Origin: Thiohalocapsa sp963695445
GTDB lineage: Bacteria > Pseudomonadota > Gammaproteobacteria > Chromatiales > Chromatiaceae
Length of the DNA stretch: 64,000 bases
Assembly (NCBI GenBank): GCA_963695445.1
Contig: CAVOGV010000038.1
Coordinates: 363,737 to 427,736 of the forward strand
Direction: 5' to 3'
This document shows, piece after piece, positions 1 through 9,511 of this stretch; the first letter of the stretch is position 1; every line of letters starts with the position of its first letter. The position numbers were made by a program, and so were the translations under genes. The notes under the pieces are model-generated. The model was not told the origin of the DNA, did no database searches, and worked only from the letters and a program-made list of their open reading frames with translations.

Positions 1-12
1 AGCCCACGTTCA

Positions 13-284
13 CTACCCATGGTGCGCAGCGATCAAGCCGGTGCTCTCCAGCGCAGCGAGCAGATCGCTTCGCTGTTGCGTCAACACGTTGAGCCGCCCT
101 CGCTTATCGGGTTTGACCTTCGCGACCTCGATGACGATGGTGGCCAACTCGGCAACCTCCCGATGACTCGATGCCGCCAGTCGCTGGAGTCCGGCCGGAT
201 TGTCAGCGTCCGCAGATCGCAGACGAGGTTGCCGTCGGCCTGTTCAAGCGAGCATTTCGGGAAGTGCTGAACGATCCTATTCAT
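13..284 (-). pseudogene. Small hypothetical protein, frameshifted, downstream of the MacB-type permease
   Basis: An ATG at 284 overlaps the permease stop by 8 bases and opens a reading frame beginning MNRIVQHFPKCSLEQADGN. Around position 205 the protein-like reading passes to another frame, which continues to a TAG at 13-15 and ends ESTGLIAAHHG. The downstream frame alone has stops just upstream and no start codon, so one gene of about 90 residues with a single-base frameshift is the simplest reading. I do not recognise a family. The overlap with the permease suggests translational coupling. It could instead be an unrelated spurious frame. Confidence 0.35.
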
Positions 285-1482
285 GCCGCAACGCCTCGAT
301 GGGATCGAGCCGCGCCGCGCGCCGTGCCGGGAAGTAGCCGAAGATGACCCCCACCGCGGCGGAGAACAGGAAGGCGGTCAGGACGATCCCGCCGTCGAAC
401 ACGAAGGGGACCCGCAGCACGCCGGCCAGGGCCATGGACGAGGCCACCGCCAGCAGGATGCCGAGCAGCCCGCCCAGGGATGACAGAGTCACCGCCTCGA
501 CCAGGAACTGCATCAGGACCTCGTGCTCCCGAGCGCCGATGGCAAGGCGAATGCCGATCTCCCGGGTGCGCTCGGTGACCGATACCAGCATGATGTTCAT
601 GATCCCGATGCCGCCCACCAGCAGGCTGACGGCGGCGACCGCGCTCAGCAGGGTGGTCAGGACTTGGGTGGTACCGGTGAGCATGGCGGCGATCTCCTTC
701 ATGTCGCGCACGCTGAAGTTGTCCTGCTCCGCCGGTGCGATCTTGCGGCGCTCGCGCATCAGCCGCTCGATGTCCGCCTTGGCGCGCTCGGTGGAGGCCC
801 CGTCGCGGATGGAGACCTGAATCAGGGTGACATCCTGATTGCCGGCAATGCGTCGCTGGAAAGTGCGCAATGGCATGACCACCAGGTCATCCTGGTCGTG
901 ACCCATACTGCTCTGGCCCTTGGAGGCCAGAAGCCCGATGACCTCGCAGGAGACGGTCTTGATCCGCAGCCGCTCGCCGATCGGGTCTCGGCTACCGAAC
1001 AGCTCCTTGCGCACCGTGGCGCCGATGGTACATACGGCCCGCCCGGAGCGCAGTTCACCCTCGGTGAAGGGACGCCCGCGCTCCAGGGTCCAGTTACGGA
1101 CCTCGTAGAAACGGTTGTCGGTGCCGTTGACCGTGCTGGACCAGCTGTTGTTGCCGGCGACGATGGTCAAGGCGTCGCTGGCGGAGGGGGCGATCTGCCG
1201 GATGGCGGGGATGTCCCGGGCCAGCGCGACGGTGTCCGCGAGGCTGAACGGCGGGGCGCTGGAGCCCTGGCCGGGTCCCATATGCTGGCCCATGCGGATC
1301 ATCAGCAGGTTGCTGCCCAGGCTCTCGATCTGGCTCGAAACCGCGCGCGTGGCGCCGTTGCCCAGCGTGACCATGACGATGACCGCCGCCACGCCGATGA
1401 CCACCCCCAGGATGGTGAGGACCGAGCGGAGGACATTGCGGCGGATCTCGCGCAACGCGAGCAAGAGTGCGTTCCAGATCAT
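277..1482 (-). CDS. MacB-type ABC transporter permease (FtsX domain)
   Basis: This 401-residue inner-membrane protein is the permease half of a MacAB-type transporter, a class that couples cytoplasmic ATP hydrolysis to export of periplasmic substrates such as macrolides or peptides through a TolC-like channel. It has the expected layout: one N-terminal helix (about residues 17-38, VLTILGVVIGVAAVIVMV), a large MacB_PCD periplasmic domain, then three C-terminal FtsX helices with the typical GGIGIMNIMLVSVTERTREI segment. The start ATG overlaps the stop of the upstream ATPase gene by four bases (ATGA at 1479-1482). In canonical MacB the ATPase is fused to this protein; here it is separate. No TolC gene is seen in the window. 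Substrate unknown. Confidence 0.93.
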   Translation of the reverse strand: MIWNALLLALREIRRNVLRSVLTILGVVIGVAAVIVMVTLGNGATRAVSSQIESLGSNLLMIRMGQHMGPGQGSSAPPFSLADTVALARDIPAIRQIAPSASDALTIVAGNNSWSSTVNGTDNRFYEVRNWTLERGRPFTEGELRSGRAVCTIGATVRKELFGSRDPIGERLRIKTVSCEVIGLLASKGQSSMGHDQDDLVVMPLRTFQRRIAGNQDVTLIQVSIRDGASTERAKADIERLMRERRKIAPAEQDNFSVRDMKEIAAMLTGTTQVLTTLLSAVAAVSLLVGGIGIMNIMLVSVTERTREIGIRLAIGAREHEVLMQFLVEAVTLSSLGGLLGILLAVASSMALAGVLRVPFVFDGGIVLTAFLFSAAVGVIFGYFPARRAARLDPIEALRHE

Positions 1483-2252
1483 GACGGCCCCGCCGGCGAA
1501 TCCGCGACCACGACGCCGTCGAGAAAGTGCACGACCCGGCGGGCGTAGGCGGCCATCTCCGCCTCGTGCGTGACCATCAATACGGTGATCCCGCGATCCC
1601 GGTTCAGGCCGGTCAGCAGGTCCATGATCTCGTGGCTGCGCGCCGAGTCCAGGTTGCCGGTGGGCTCGTCGGCCAGCAGCAGATCGGGCGCGGTGACGAT
1701 GGCGCGGGCGATGGCGACCCGTTGTTGCTGGCCGCCGGAGAGTTCGCCGGGGGTGTGGTCCTCCCAACCGGCGATGCCGACCAGCTCCAGTGCCGCGCGT
1801 GCCAGGGCGTGGCGCTCCGCCCGCGGGATGCGGCGGTAGATCAGCGGCAGCTCGACGTTCTCCAGGGCCGAGGTGCGCTTGAGCAGATTGAACCCCTGGA
1901 AGACGAATCCCAGGTAGTTACGACGCAGCAGGGCGCGTTGGTCCCGAGTCAGGGTCTCCACCGGAACCCCGCGGAAGAGATAGGACCCGGTGGTCGGTGT
2001 ATCCAGGCAACCCATGATGTTCATGGCCGTGGACTTGCCCGATCCGCTCGGCCCCATGACGGCGACAAACTCGCCGGCCTGGATACTGAGGTCCACCCCG
2101 TCGAGCGCGCGCATGGCCGCGGTGCCGGTGCCGTAGACCTTGCTGACGCCGCGCAGTTCAAGCAGGGGTGGGGTCGGGGCGTCGGGTGTCGCGCTAACCT
2201 CTGGCGCCGCGGCGGATGTCGTTTGCCGCGCGGGGGCGCGCGTCGCCGTCAT
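1479..2252 (-). CDS. MacB-type ABC transporter ATP-binding protein
   Basis: This 257-residue cytoplasmic ATPase powers the permease encoded directly downstream. All ABC motifs are present: Walker A GPSGSGKST at residues 67-75, Q-loop glutamine near 119, signature LSGGQQQR at 171-178, Walker B LLLADEP at 191-197 followed by the TGNLDS D-loop typical of the LolD/MacB subfamily, and the switch histidine in VTHE near 229. A Pro/Ala-rich tail of about 28 residues precedes the domain. The ATG at 2252 overlaps the membrane-fusion gene stop (ATGA, 2249-2252) and the stop overlaps the permease start, so all three genes are translationally coupled. Confidence 0.95.
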   Translation of the reverse strand: MTATRAPARQTTSAAAPEVSATPDAPTPPLLELRGVSKVYGTGTAAMRALDGVDLSIQAGEFVAVMGPSGSGKSTAMNIMGCLDTPTTGSYLFRGVPVETLTRDQRALLRRNYLGFVFQGFNLLKRTSALENVELPLIYRRIPRAERHALARAALELVGIAGWEDHTPGELSGGQQQRVAIARAIVTAPDLLLADEPTGNLDSARSHEIMDLLTGLNRDRGITVLMVTHEAEMAAYARRVVHFLDGVVVADSPAGPS

Positions 2253-3544
2253 CGCCCGCCTCCGGTCCGCTCGAGATCCACCAGGACCTCGGTCCCAGGT
2301 GCCAGGCTGTCGTCCAGAATCTGCGTCAGCACCCCGTCGGTGATGCCGGTCTTCACCGCGATGGCTTGCGGGGTGCCGTCGCTGCCCAGCGTCCAGACCC
2401 GCGCGCCTTGGCGCGCGCCCCGTTCGGTCTCGCGCGTCCGCTTGTCGCCGGCTGGTCGATGCGGCAGCAACATCCCGACCAGGCCGCCGTTGTCGCGCTT
2501 CTCGGTGCTCGGCGGTTGGGGCGGGGTGAAGCGCAGCGCGGCATTGGGGACCAGCACCGCGTCCGTGACGGTCTTGACAAGGATCTCGGCCGTGGCGGTC
2601 ATCCCCGGGCGCAGGGACAAATCCGCATTCTCCAGCGACAGGAGTGCCGCATAGGTCACCACGCCGTTGACGGTCTCGGGGGCGAAGCGGACTTGGGTGA
2701 TGGTGGCGGGAAAGGCTCGGTTGGGGTAGGCATCCACCGTGAAGGTCGCCGACTGGCCCTCGGCGACCTGGCCCATGTCGGCCTCGTCCACGGCCACGTT
2801 GAGCTGCATCTGCGTCAGGTCCTCGGCGAGGGTAAAGAGCACCGGGGTCTGGAGCGAGGCGGCCACGGTTTGCCCCGGCTCCACTTGGCGCCACAGCACG
2901 GTGCCGTCGATGGGGGAGCGGATCTGCGCCTTCTCCAGGGTGCGCTGGTCCGAGTCGAGTTGAGCCCGGGCCTGCTCCACCTTGGCCCGGGAAACCGCGA
3001 GCCCCGCCACCGCGCGCTCGGACGCGGCGGCGGCCGTGTCCAGCTCCTCGGGGGAGGATAGCTTCTTGAGGATCATGTCGCGGGTGCGCCGCAGCTTGTT
3101 GGCGGTCTCGGTGACCGTCGCCTGGGCATCCTGTACCTCGGCCCGCGCCAGCGCCAGGGCGGCCGTGGACTGGCGGACCTTGGCCTGGAACTGCTCCGGA
3201 TCCAGCCGGGCCAGGACCTGCCCGGCCTTGACCCGGTCGTTGAAGTCCACCTCCACCGTATCGATGGTGCCGGACACCTCGGTGCCGACATCGACCTGGG
3301 TCAAGGGCTCCAGCGCCCCGGTGGCGGTGACCTTGACGGTCAGGTCTCCGCGAGTCACCTCGGCGGTCTTGAAATGCACCGACTCGGACTCGCCGGTCTC
3401 CAACAGCAGCGTTGCCCCGAGCGCGATCGCGACCAACCCGAACCCGAGCAGCCAGGGCAGCAGGCGCCGACGTCGTGGCGCACGCCCGTCGAGCCCGATG
3501 GCGTGGGCGACATCGGCGGCAGGGCGGGGCGAAGCAGATGTCAT
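2249..3544 (-). CDS. macA: MacA-like periplasmic membrane-fusion (HlyD family) subunit
   Basis: A 431-residue periplasmic adaptor that links the inner-membrane ABC pump to an outer-membrane channel. It has a cytoplasmic N-terminus with a basic patch (APRRRRLL), one membrane anchor at about 28-48 (LPWLLGFGLVAIALGATLLL), a lipoyl half-motif (TATGALEPLTQVDVGTEVSG), a long alpha-helical hairpin rich in Ala/Arg/Glu, the second lipoyl half with SPIDGTVLWRQVEPGQTV, then the beta-barrel and membrane-proximal domains. It is the first gene of the export operon, so its upstream region should hold the promoter. The symbol rests on architecture and on the MacB-type partner; the substrate is not evident. 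Confidence 0.9.
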   Translation of the reverse strand: MTSASPRPAADVAHAIGLDGRAPRRRRLLPWLLGFGLVAIALGATLLLETGESESVHFKTAEVTRGDLTVKVTATGALEPLTQVDVGTEVSGTIDTVEVDFNDRVKAGQVLARLDPEQFQAKVRQSTAALALARAEVQDAQATVTETANKLRRTRDMILKKLSSPEELDTAAAASERAVAGLAVSRAKVEQARAQLDSDQRTLEKAQIRSPIDGTVLWRQVEPGQTVAASLQTPVLFTLAEDLTQMQLNVAVDEADMGQVAEGQSATFTVDAYPNRAFPATITQVRFAPETVNGVVTYAALLSLENADLSLRPGMTATAEILVKTVTDAVLVPNAALRFTPPQPPSTEKRDNGGLVGMLLPHRPAGDKRTRETERGARQGARVWTLGSDGTPQAIAVKTGITDGVLTQILDDSLAPGTEVLVDLERTGGGR

Positions 3545-3926
3545 GGCGGATGGTGTGTCGGGGTTTGATGGTCGGTCTATCCTGAACCACTAGCAGCAGA
3601 CACGCCAAACCTCGAAACGAAGGCCCGTGCGAGCAATAGGAGGAAAGCGCTTGTTGGGCAAGATCGAGACGCGACTTGCCGGCTCGACTTGGTGGATCTT
3701 GCCGGAGGAAGCGGCTTTGATAGCAGGGAGCTGTCTGACGTACCCGACAACCCCGTCTATGGCGAGACGACCATCACGGACGCGACGGGGAATCAGCTCG
3801 CCCGCGTGGGTTGACGGGATGAAATACGTGCAACGCAGTCTGTCGCGTAGAGGGAACAGACCGGCGGCATCCCACGATGCCCGGAACTCAGTCGGTTCCG
3901 CCTGGTTTCTGCTTGTACCTAATTTT
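3545..3926. other. Intergenic region between the export operon and the Cache-domain gene
   Basis: About 380 bases with no reading frame that looks protein-like. Both flanking genes are on the minus strand, so it should contain the promoter of the export operon and the end of the Cache-domain transcript. I could not pick out a convincing promoter or terminator. Confidence 0.5.
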
Positions 3927-4373
3927 CTACTTGTAGTAGCCGACAGCGCAGATCTGGTCGCCGATTTTCGTTACGAAGACGACCTTCTCGATCGGCGTCG
4001 TCTCCCCAGGCCGCGTCCAAATATAGCTGACCTCCACGACCTGGTCCGGATTCGTATTGGCTGCTTCGATCACCTTCTGGCCCAGAGGCGCACCCGCCTT
4101 ATCCTTGATGTTCGCCGCGTCGGTACCGACCAGGGCTGGATGAGCAGAGAACTTACCATCCGGCCCGACGCAGTAGGGGTACAGGTCGCGGTCTTTAAAG
4201 CCACCTTCACCGGCAGTAAACATCGATAGGGCCTTTGTCTCGTCGGCTTTCATGGCTGCGACGACCTTGTCGAGCATGGCCCTCGCCTCATCGGCGGTCC
4301 CGTATTCTGCCGCGGACAACGGAGCAGCCACGCTCAGAGCCACCAACATCAGGCCGAAGAATCGCTTACGCAT
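3927..4373 (-). CDS. Secreted single Cache-domain protein
   Basis: A 148-residue protein with a signal peptide (MRKRFFGLMLVALSVAAPLSA, cleavage after AxA) followed by one small-molecule-binding Cache fold. Family marks are the N-terminal helix DEARAMLDKVVAAMKADETKAL, the FKDRDLYPYCVGPDGKFSAHP segment, and the C-terminal strand pair ending EKVVFVTKIGDQICAVGYYK. Free-standing periplasmic Cache proteins usually sense or deliver small organic ligands; none can be named here. The ATG at 4373 has a purine-rich ribosome site (GGAGAGG) about 7 bases upstream. It lies downstream of the ABC importer on the same strand but is separated by about 170 bases. Confidence 0.85.
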   Translation of the reverse strand: MRKRFFGLMLVALSVAAPLSAAEYGTADEARAMLDKVVAAMKADETKALSMFTAGEGGFKDRDLYPYCVGPDGKFSAHPALVGTDAANIKDKAGAPLGQKVIEAANTNPDQVVEVSYIWTRPGETTPIEKVVFVTKIGDQICAVGYYK

Positions 4374-4544
4374 CAGATCACCTCTCCATTTGAGTGGTTA
4401 TGGATCATTGCTGCACGTAAACATCGTCCCGTGCATGAGCGAGCATACATTAGACGTGGCTGCTACGCGAGATACTGGAAGGTCATGCAGCAAGTCTGCG
4501 GACATTCCTTCGTTGATCCTTATGTTGATGCCTGCTCAGGCGCT

Positions 4545-5407
4545 CTAGTCCTGCTGATGCCAGGAGAAACGTTTGATCAGACTGACGCAGATGCCATCGA
4601 GGAAAAAGCCGATGACGCCGATGACGACGACGATGGCCGCCAGCATGTCGTACTCCAGCGTGTCGCGGGCGTCGTTGATGGCATAGCCGAGACCGCTGGT
4701 GACGCCGAGGTACTCCGCCGGCACGAGCACGATCCAGGCCACGCCGACGGCCAGACGGACGCCGGCGAAGATGTCCTGGCCGATGGCGGGCAGGATCACA
4801 CGCCGGAGCAGCTGCACGCCGTCCGCGCCCAAGGTTCTTGCGCTACCTTGAACCATAGGGGGTCGATGCGACGCACCCCCTGGGCGGTGGAGAACAGCAC
4901 TGGCCAGACCGCGGCAACGGCGATCAGGAACACGATAGCGCCGTCCCAGGTCGCGAACGCGAGCACCGCCACCGGCATCCAGGCCAGCGGGCTGATCATG
5001 CGCAGGAACTGAAACGGTACGTGGGTGATCTCCCGCAGCGATGCAAACAGGCCGATCGCAACCCCCACCGGCACGCCGATGAGGACCGCCCACAGCAGCC
5101 CCATGCCGATGCGGTAGAGGCTCGGGTGGATCACGTCCCAGAGACCGCCGGAGGCGATCAGATCGCCCAGCGCCGCGAACGCCGGCGCCGGGGCAAAGCC
5201 GGCGAAGCTGGAGACGTCCTCGTTGTTCTCGATGGCCCAGCCACCGAGCCACCACAACGCCAGCAACAGCCCGATGCCGGTCACCGGATAGACCACCGTG
5301 GACATCAGAAACCCGCGCACCGCGGGCCATTGGAAGGTGCGCCAGCGCCAGTGGTCGGCGGCCGGCGACTGCGCCGCCGCGCCGATCGCAGCCTCTGCTG
5401 CCGTCAT
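4545..5407 (-). CDS. NrtB/CynB-like ABC importer permease (one frameshift)
   Basis: Inner-membrane permease of a nitrate/taurine/cyanate-type importer, about 287 residues when the frame is repaired. It starts with ATG at 5407, overlapping the binding-protein stop by four bases (ATGA). The BPD_transp_1 domain is clear, with helices such as VVYPVTGIGLLLALWWLGG and the cytoplasmic EAA-type region SARxLGADGVQLLRRVILPAI. The sequence leaves frame near 4840: the upstream part reads LWFKVAQ and the next frame continues RTLGADGVQ to the TAG at 4545-4547, so one base is missing or inserted. With the cyanase gene across the divergent spacer, cyanate is the likely substrate, but nitrate, bicarbonate or sulfonate relatives cannot be excluded. 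Confidence 0.85.
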
Positions 5408-6641
5408 AGCACCACGACCTCTTCTCGCTCGTAGGGGTTGTTGGGGTCGATACCCGGCACCTTCGACCAGTCCATGAACTGCTCCATCGCCACCTTGACG
5501 TGGTTGTAGTCCACCAGATCGTCGGTGACGAAGTCCGCATCGAGCCCGTCCAGGAAGGTCTTGTCGCCGCCCACCACGGTCTTGTTCATCTCCTCGACGA
5601 TGAGCTTGGTGGCGCTCGGGTACGGGTAGGGCTGAAAGTCGATGCGCCCATTCTGCCATTCGGCCTGATGGCGAATCGCGGCGGGGTCCGCATAGTCCGC
5701 CGGGCTGTAGAAGGTCATCGCCCGCTCCACCACGTTGGCCGGCATCGGCAGATAGCTCTTGCCGTCCTTCGACAGCATCTGCGCGACCTCGCCCTTGTTC
5801 TGCCTGGGCGTAGATCTGCGCCTCGACCACGGCGTTCATGACCTTCTGCGTCCATTCCGGCTTGGCGGCGACGGTGTCTTCGTTCATGCAGACCACGCAG
5901 CAGGGGTGGTTCTTCCAGATGTCGCCGGTAAAGCGCAGCATGCGTGCCACCGGCCATCAGCTCGCCGACGGCGTTGAAGGGCTCGGCGACGATGTAGGCA
6001 TCGATCTTCTTCGACGCCAGCGCCGGCGGCATGTCCGGCGGCGGCATGATCATCAGGTTCACCTCGTTCGGCGCCAGCTCCGCGGTCTGGTCCTTGATGA
6101 CCGGGATCAGGCCGGCGTTGCGCAGACCCATCTGCAGCACGATGTTGTGCATGAGTACCAGATAGGGAACGGCCACCTGCTTGCCGCCGAGATCGCCGAA
6201 ATCCTTCGCGTCGACGTGCTTGCCCACCACCACGGCGGAGCCGTTCAGGTGCGCCCAGGACATGATCTTGACCGGGAAGTCGTTGTTGTAGCGCATCCAG
6301 ACCGGGATCGGCTTGAGCAGATGCACCAGGTTGAACTTGCCGGCGGCGAAGCCCTCCACCAGCGGCGACCAGCCGCGGATCAGGGTCGGCTTCTCCACCT
6401 TCAGGCCCTCCTCCTCGAAGTAGCCCTTGGCGTGGGCCACCAGCAACGCCGTGGCGTCGGTGATCGGGATATAGCCGATGCGCACCACCTCGTCGTCCGG
6501 CGGCTCGGCGGCGTTGAGCAGGCCCGGCAGCGTGGCCATGGTGGCGGCGAGACCACCCTTGGCGAGCAGGTCGAGCATGAAGTCGCGGCGGCTCATCTCG
6601 TGCTCGAACAGGTAACTCATGTCGTCGTCGTGCTTGCTCAT
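5404..6641 (-). CDS. NrtA/CynA-like substrate-binding protein with Tat-type signal (two frameshifts)
   Basis: Periplasmic binding protein of the NMT1/NrtA family. The ATG at 6641 is chosen because it opens MSKHDDDMSYLF and is followed by a twin-arginine-type signal (SRRDFMLDLLAKGGLAATMA). The core begins VVRIGYIPITDATALLVAHA and carries the GWSPLVEGFAAGKFNLVHLL segment characteristic of nitrate/cyanate binding proteins. The reading frame breaks near 5943 (GGTHA continuing as RMLRFTGDIWKNHPCCVVCM) and again near 5803 (QIYAQ continuing as the MLSKDGKSYLPMPANVV frame), then ends at 5404. The conserved HPCCVVCMNE stretch and C-terminus survive, so the protein was probably functional and the breaks may be assembly errors. 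Confidence 0.85.
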
Positions 6642-6798
6642 GGCAATAGCCTCTTGAATCGCTGGATTGGAGTCGGTTCGAAAACAGGGGATCGACACTC
6701 TCAGGGCGAGTCAACCGGCCGCTCTGCGGCGGTCTCGGTTTTAGTCCGGGCGGGTGGCTGCCGGCGCGTTGATTTCGATTTGTCGGGGCGAGTCCAAA

Positions 6799-7620
6799 TC
6801 AGGCGGCCTTGCGCCGCGCCTCAGGCTCAGCGTCGACCGCCTCTTCCGCACGGTCGTCGGTGTCAGGGGTCTGCCGGCCGTCACCGACCAAGCCATCGAA
6901 TCTGGTCATCAACTGCTCCCGCGCACGACTGAACGCGGCACTGGCGCGGTCGCGGGGAGCAGGCAGATCCACCGCTAGTTCGCCGACAATGCGACCAGGA
7001 TTGGCAGCCATAATCAGGACGCGGTCGGCCATGGCGACGGCCTCGTCGATGTCGTGGGTGACGATGACGAGGGTCAGCTTTTCTTGCCGGGCGATGCGCG
7101 CCACCTCGTCCTGCAGGGAGGCACGAGTAAAGGCATCGAGCGCCGAGAACGGCTCGTCGAGCAACAGAAGTTCTGGGGAGGTAGCCAACGACCGGGCCAG
7201 CGCAACGCGCTGCTGCTGACCGCCGGACAGGCTCTGCACATTCGCGTCGGCCTTGTCGCCGAGGCCCACCATGTCGAGCAGGTTATTAATCTTCTGCGCA
7301 TCGCGTTTGCCGGCGAACAGTAGCCCAAGCTCGGCGTTTTCCCGCACGCTCATCCACGGATACAGACTCGGCTTCTGGAACATCATGTTCCACTTGGCGC
7401 TGGGCCGCGTGACCATGTGCCCGCGGATGTGGACACAGCCTTCACTCGGCATCAGCAGGCCGGCGAGCATATGCAGCAGGGTCGACTTACCACAGCCGCT
7501 TCGCCCGATCAGCGCGACTTGCTCGCCGGGATGAATCGAGAGTTGAACATCCTGCAGCGTCGGTGCTTGCTGACCCTTGAATCGGTGCGTGATGTAGTCG
7601 ATGGAGACATTCGCGCTCAT
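6799..7620 (-). CDS. NrtD/CynD-like ABC importer ATPase
   Basis: Cytoplasmic ATPase of 273 residues energising the importer downstream on the same strand. Walker A GRSGCGKST is at residues 39-47, followed by the signature LSGGQQQRVALARSLA, Walker B LLLLDEPFSALD and the H-loop VIVTHDIDEAVAMADRVL, all typical of nitrate/taurine importers. The ATG at 7620 fits the family length; an upstream in-frame ATG at 7671 would add an unconserved tail. The C-terminus is extended and charged (about 40 residues after the usual end). The gene precedes the binding protein by about 160 bases, giving the order ATPase, binding protein, permease. Confidence 0.9.
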   Translation of the reverse strand: MSANVSIDYITHRFKGQQAPTLQDVQLSIHPGEQVALIGRSGCGKSTLLHMLAGLLMPSEGCVHIRGHMVTRPSAKWNMMFQKPSLYPWMSVRENAELGLLFAGKRDAQKINNLLDMVGLGDKADANVQSLSGGQQQRVALARSLATSPELLLLDEPFSALDAFTRASLQDEVARIARQEKLTLVIVTHDIDEAVAMADRVLIMAANPGRIVGELAVDLPAPRDRASAAFSRAREQLMTRFDGLVGDGRQTPDTDDRAEEAVDAEPEARRKAA

Positions 7621-7947
7621 GACAGGCGCTCCGGTGGTAGCCGTGTTGTCACTCGCTACTGCATGCTCCATGCCAGCACCGGATTGCGCCGCTTTGGCGC
7701 GCCGGCAAGCAATCATGGCGCGCCTTTGGCAACATTGCGGCTGCCCTACGCCAACGCAGTGTCGTCAATGTTGGACAATCGCTCGCCGGCCGCCACATTC
7801 ACCGGACCGCAGATCGGGATTTGCGCCCACGCGATGCCCCGCCCGCGGTCGACCCTGCATGCTCCGCCATTGGCACCACGTTTGCTTCCACAAACGTTGG
7901 AACGGCTCGCAACCACTCTCCCGAAACAACAACGAGGTACACCCTGA
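7621..7947. promoter_or_regulatory. Divergent promoter region between ABC importer and cyanase
   Basis: About 325 bases separate the divergently transcribed ATPase and cyanase genes, so both promoters and any shared operator should be here. No clear sigma-70 pair, NtcA-like, NtrC-like or LysR-type palindrome could be picked out by eye. Confidence 0.45.
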
Positions 7948-8389
7948 GTGACCAAGACCGAAATGAAGACCGCTATTCTCGAGGCGAAGAAGGCCAAGGG
8001 CATGACCTGGCAGGCCCTAGCGAGTGCCGTCGGCCTGTCTCCGGAGTTCACCTGTTCGGCGTGCCTAGGGATGAACAGTCTGACCACGGACAAGGCTCAG
8101 CTTTGCGCCGAGACCTTGGGCCTCGGCGCCGAGGTCGCGAGCGCATTGCAGGAGTTCCCGATGAAGACCTGGGACCAGGTCGTACCAACCGACCCGCTGA
8201 TCTACCGCTGGTATGAAATCGGCGGCGTCTACGGCGAGACCCTGAAGGAACTCATCCATGAGAAATTCGGCGACGGCATCATGAGCGCCATCGACTTCAC
8301 GATGGAGGTGGACAAGCAAAAAGACCCCAAGGGCGACCGCGTCATCGTCAAGCTGAATGGCAAGTTTCTACCGCTACAAGTCCTGGTGA
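7948..8389 (+). CDS. cynS: Cyanate hydratase (cyanase), frameshifted in the last codons
   Basis: Cyanase converts cyanate and bicarbonate to ammonia and carbon dioxide as a decamer in the cytoplasm. The N-terminal helix-turn-helix-like part (EAKKAKGMTWQALASAVGLS) is followed by the catalytic half with the conserved Arg, Glu and Ser in PLIYRWYEIGGVYG and KFGDGIMSAIDF. The protein runs to GKFLP in frame; one extra C at 8374 then shifts it. Removing that base gives FLP-YKSW and a TGA at 8387-8389, exactly the ending expected for this roughly 147-residue family. As sequenced, the frame runs on for about 100 unrelated residues. Gene identity is secure; whether the extra base is real is not. Confidence 0.93.
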
Positions 8390-8397
8390 GTTCAACC

Positions 8398-8434
8398 CGC
8401 GGGGACTACGCCCCGCGATCCGCCGCCGGATCGC
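8398..8434. terminator. Double hairpin between cynS and the convergent acetyltransferase gene
   Basis: Two adjacent perfect inverted repeats: CGCGGGG (8398-8404) with CCCCGCG (8411-8417), and GCGATCCG (8415-8422) with CGGATCGC (8427-8434). They overlap by three bases and so are mutually exclusive. They lie between two convergent genes, which fits a bidirectional terminator, though there is no clear U-tract. Confidence 0.5.
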
Positions 8435-8480
8435 ATTGGACCGTCCGTTACCCAGCCTCTGAGCTGATGCCCCGGTCAGG

Positions 8481-9251
8481 TCAAGCTGGCTCGGAGGTCT
8501 CCCGGCGGTTTTCGCCCGACGGTGTCGGATGCCAGGAATCCCACACCGACTGCCACAGCTCTTCGACAAAACCTTGGCCCAGGCGGAATGCCTGGTCACT
8601 AGTCTCCAGCCACTTCTGCTGCATCGCGCCGAGAACCGCATCGGTCTCCAGCCAGGCCCAGGCATCCGGCTCCAGCGTATCGGCGGCCCCACCGTCCTGA
8701 ACCGGAACATGCTGAACGGGTATTCGATAGTGCAGCATGCCGTCGTCCTGGCGCTCGGCAATCCCGCCGAAACGCTCGGCCAGCGCGCGCATGCCGCTGT
8801 TCTCGGCCAGCACCTCCAATTCGAAGTGCGCGATGCCCTGCGCCTCGGCCACCAGCATCAACTGCTCGATCAGCGTGCCGCCGAGTCCGATTCCCTGGAC
8901 GTCGTCAGCAACCGCAACCGCCAGCTCCGCGCTGTCCGGCGGCGCGGGCAACCGCAGGCAACGGGCCATGCCGACCATACGACCCTCCACCCCGCTCGCA
9001 TCGGTGTCCAGCGCGGCGACCGCAATGTGGTCGTGACCATCAGTCAATGTCAGGAAGTCGATCTCGGAGTCCAGCAACGTCTTCTTCACGGCGAAGAAGC
9101 GCAGTCGCCTGGAGTCAGCGGACAGATGCTCGAAACACTCCGCGACCCGCGGCCGATCGTCCGCGCGCGGCGCACGCAAGCGATACCGTCTGCCGTTTCG
9201 CAACGTCTTCAGGACGTCGTTGCCCGGTTTCAGTCGATTTAGCGTCACCAT
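8481..9251 (-). CDS. GNAT-family N-acetyltransferase
   Basis: A 256-residue cytoplasmic protein with a GNAT acetyltransferase domain. An N-terminal beta-alpha stretch (YRLRAPRADDRPRVAECFEHLS, then RRLRFFAVKKTL) resembles the GNAT domain found alone and in protein-lysine acetyltransferases of the Pat type. The acetyl-CoA-binding A motif is AVAVADDVQGIGLGGTLIEQL, with the pantetheine loop QGIGLG. The last 60 residues are an extra acidic and Trp-rich tail (WLETDAVLGAMQQKWLE) not needed for the fold. The ATG at 9251 gives MVTLNRLKPG; the frame is open further upstream but unconserved. Substrate is unknown. It ends facing cynS. Confidence 0.85.
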   Translation of the reverse strand: MVTLNRLKPGNDVLKTLRNGRRYRLRAPRADDRPRVAECFEHLSADSRRLRFFAVKKTLLDSEIDFLTLTDGHDHIAVAALDTDASGVEGRMVGMARCLRLPAPPDSAELAVAVADDVQGIGLGGTLIEQLMLVAEAQGIAHFELEVLAENSGMRALAERFGGIAERQDDGMLHYRIPVQHVPVQDGGAADTLEPDAWAWLETDAVLGAMQQKWLETSDQAFRLGQGFVEELWQSVWDSWHPTPSGENRRETSEPA

Positions 9252-9511
9252 CTCGAGCACCTCACACAAAGCGATTTCCCTGCGGCTTGAAGCGATGCGC
9301 CGCGCCACGGCGACTGTGGTCCCCAGGACGCACAACCGCCGCGTGCAGCCTTCAGACAAGCAGAGAACGCAAAATGCTGCACTGCACAATAGTATGGTGG
9401 CCTGCAAGGACTATGCAACTTGGCGGGGTTTCTCTCGTGGATCTCGGCGCTCCAAGACCGACTATTGCAGCATGGCGAGGCAAGAGCTTTTGAGTCTCAG
9501 GCATCGCCTCG

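Noticed and set aside
4431..5012. Acidic plus-strand frame opposite the ABC permease
   Set aside because: It is the complement of the permease gene; composition is explained by the opposite strand and no domain is visible.
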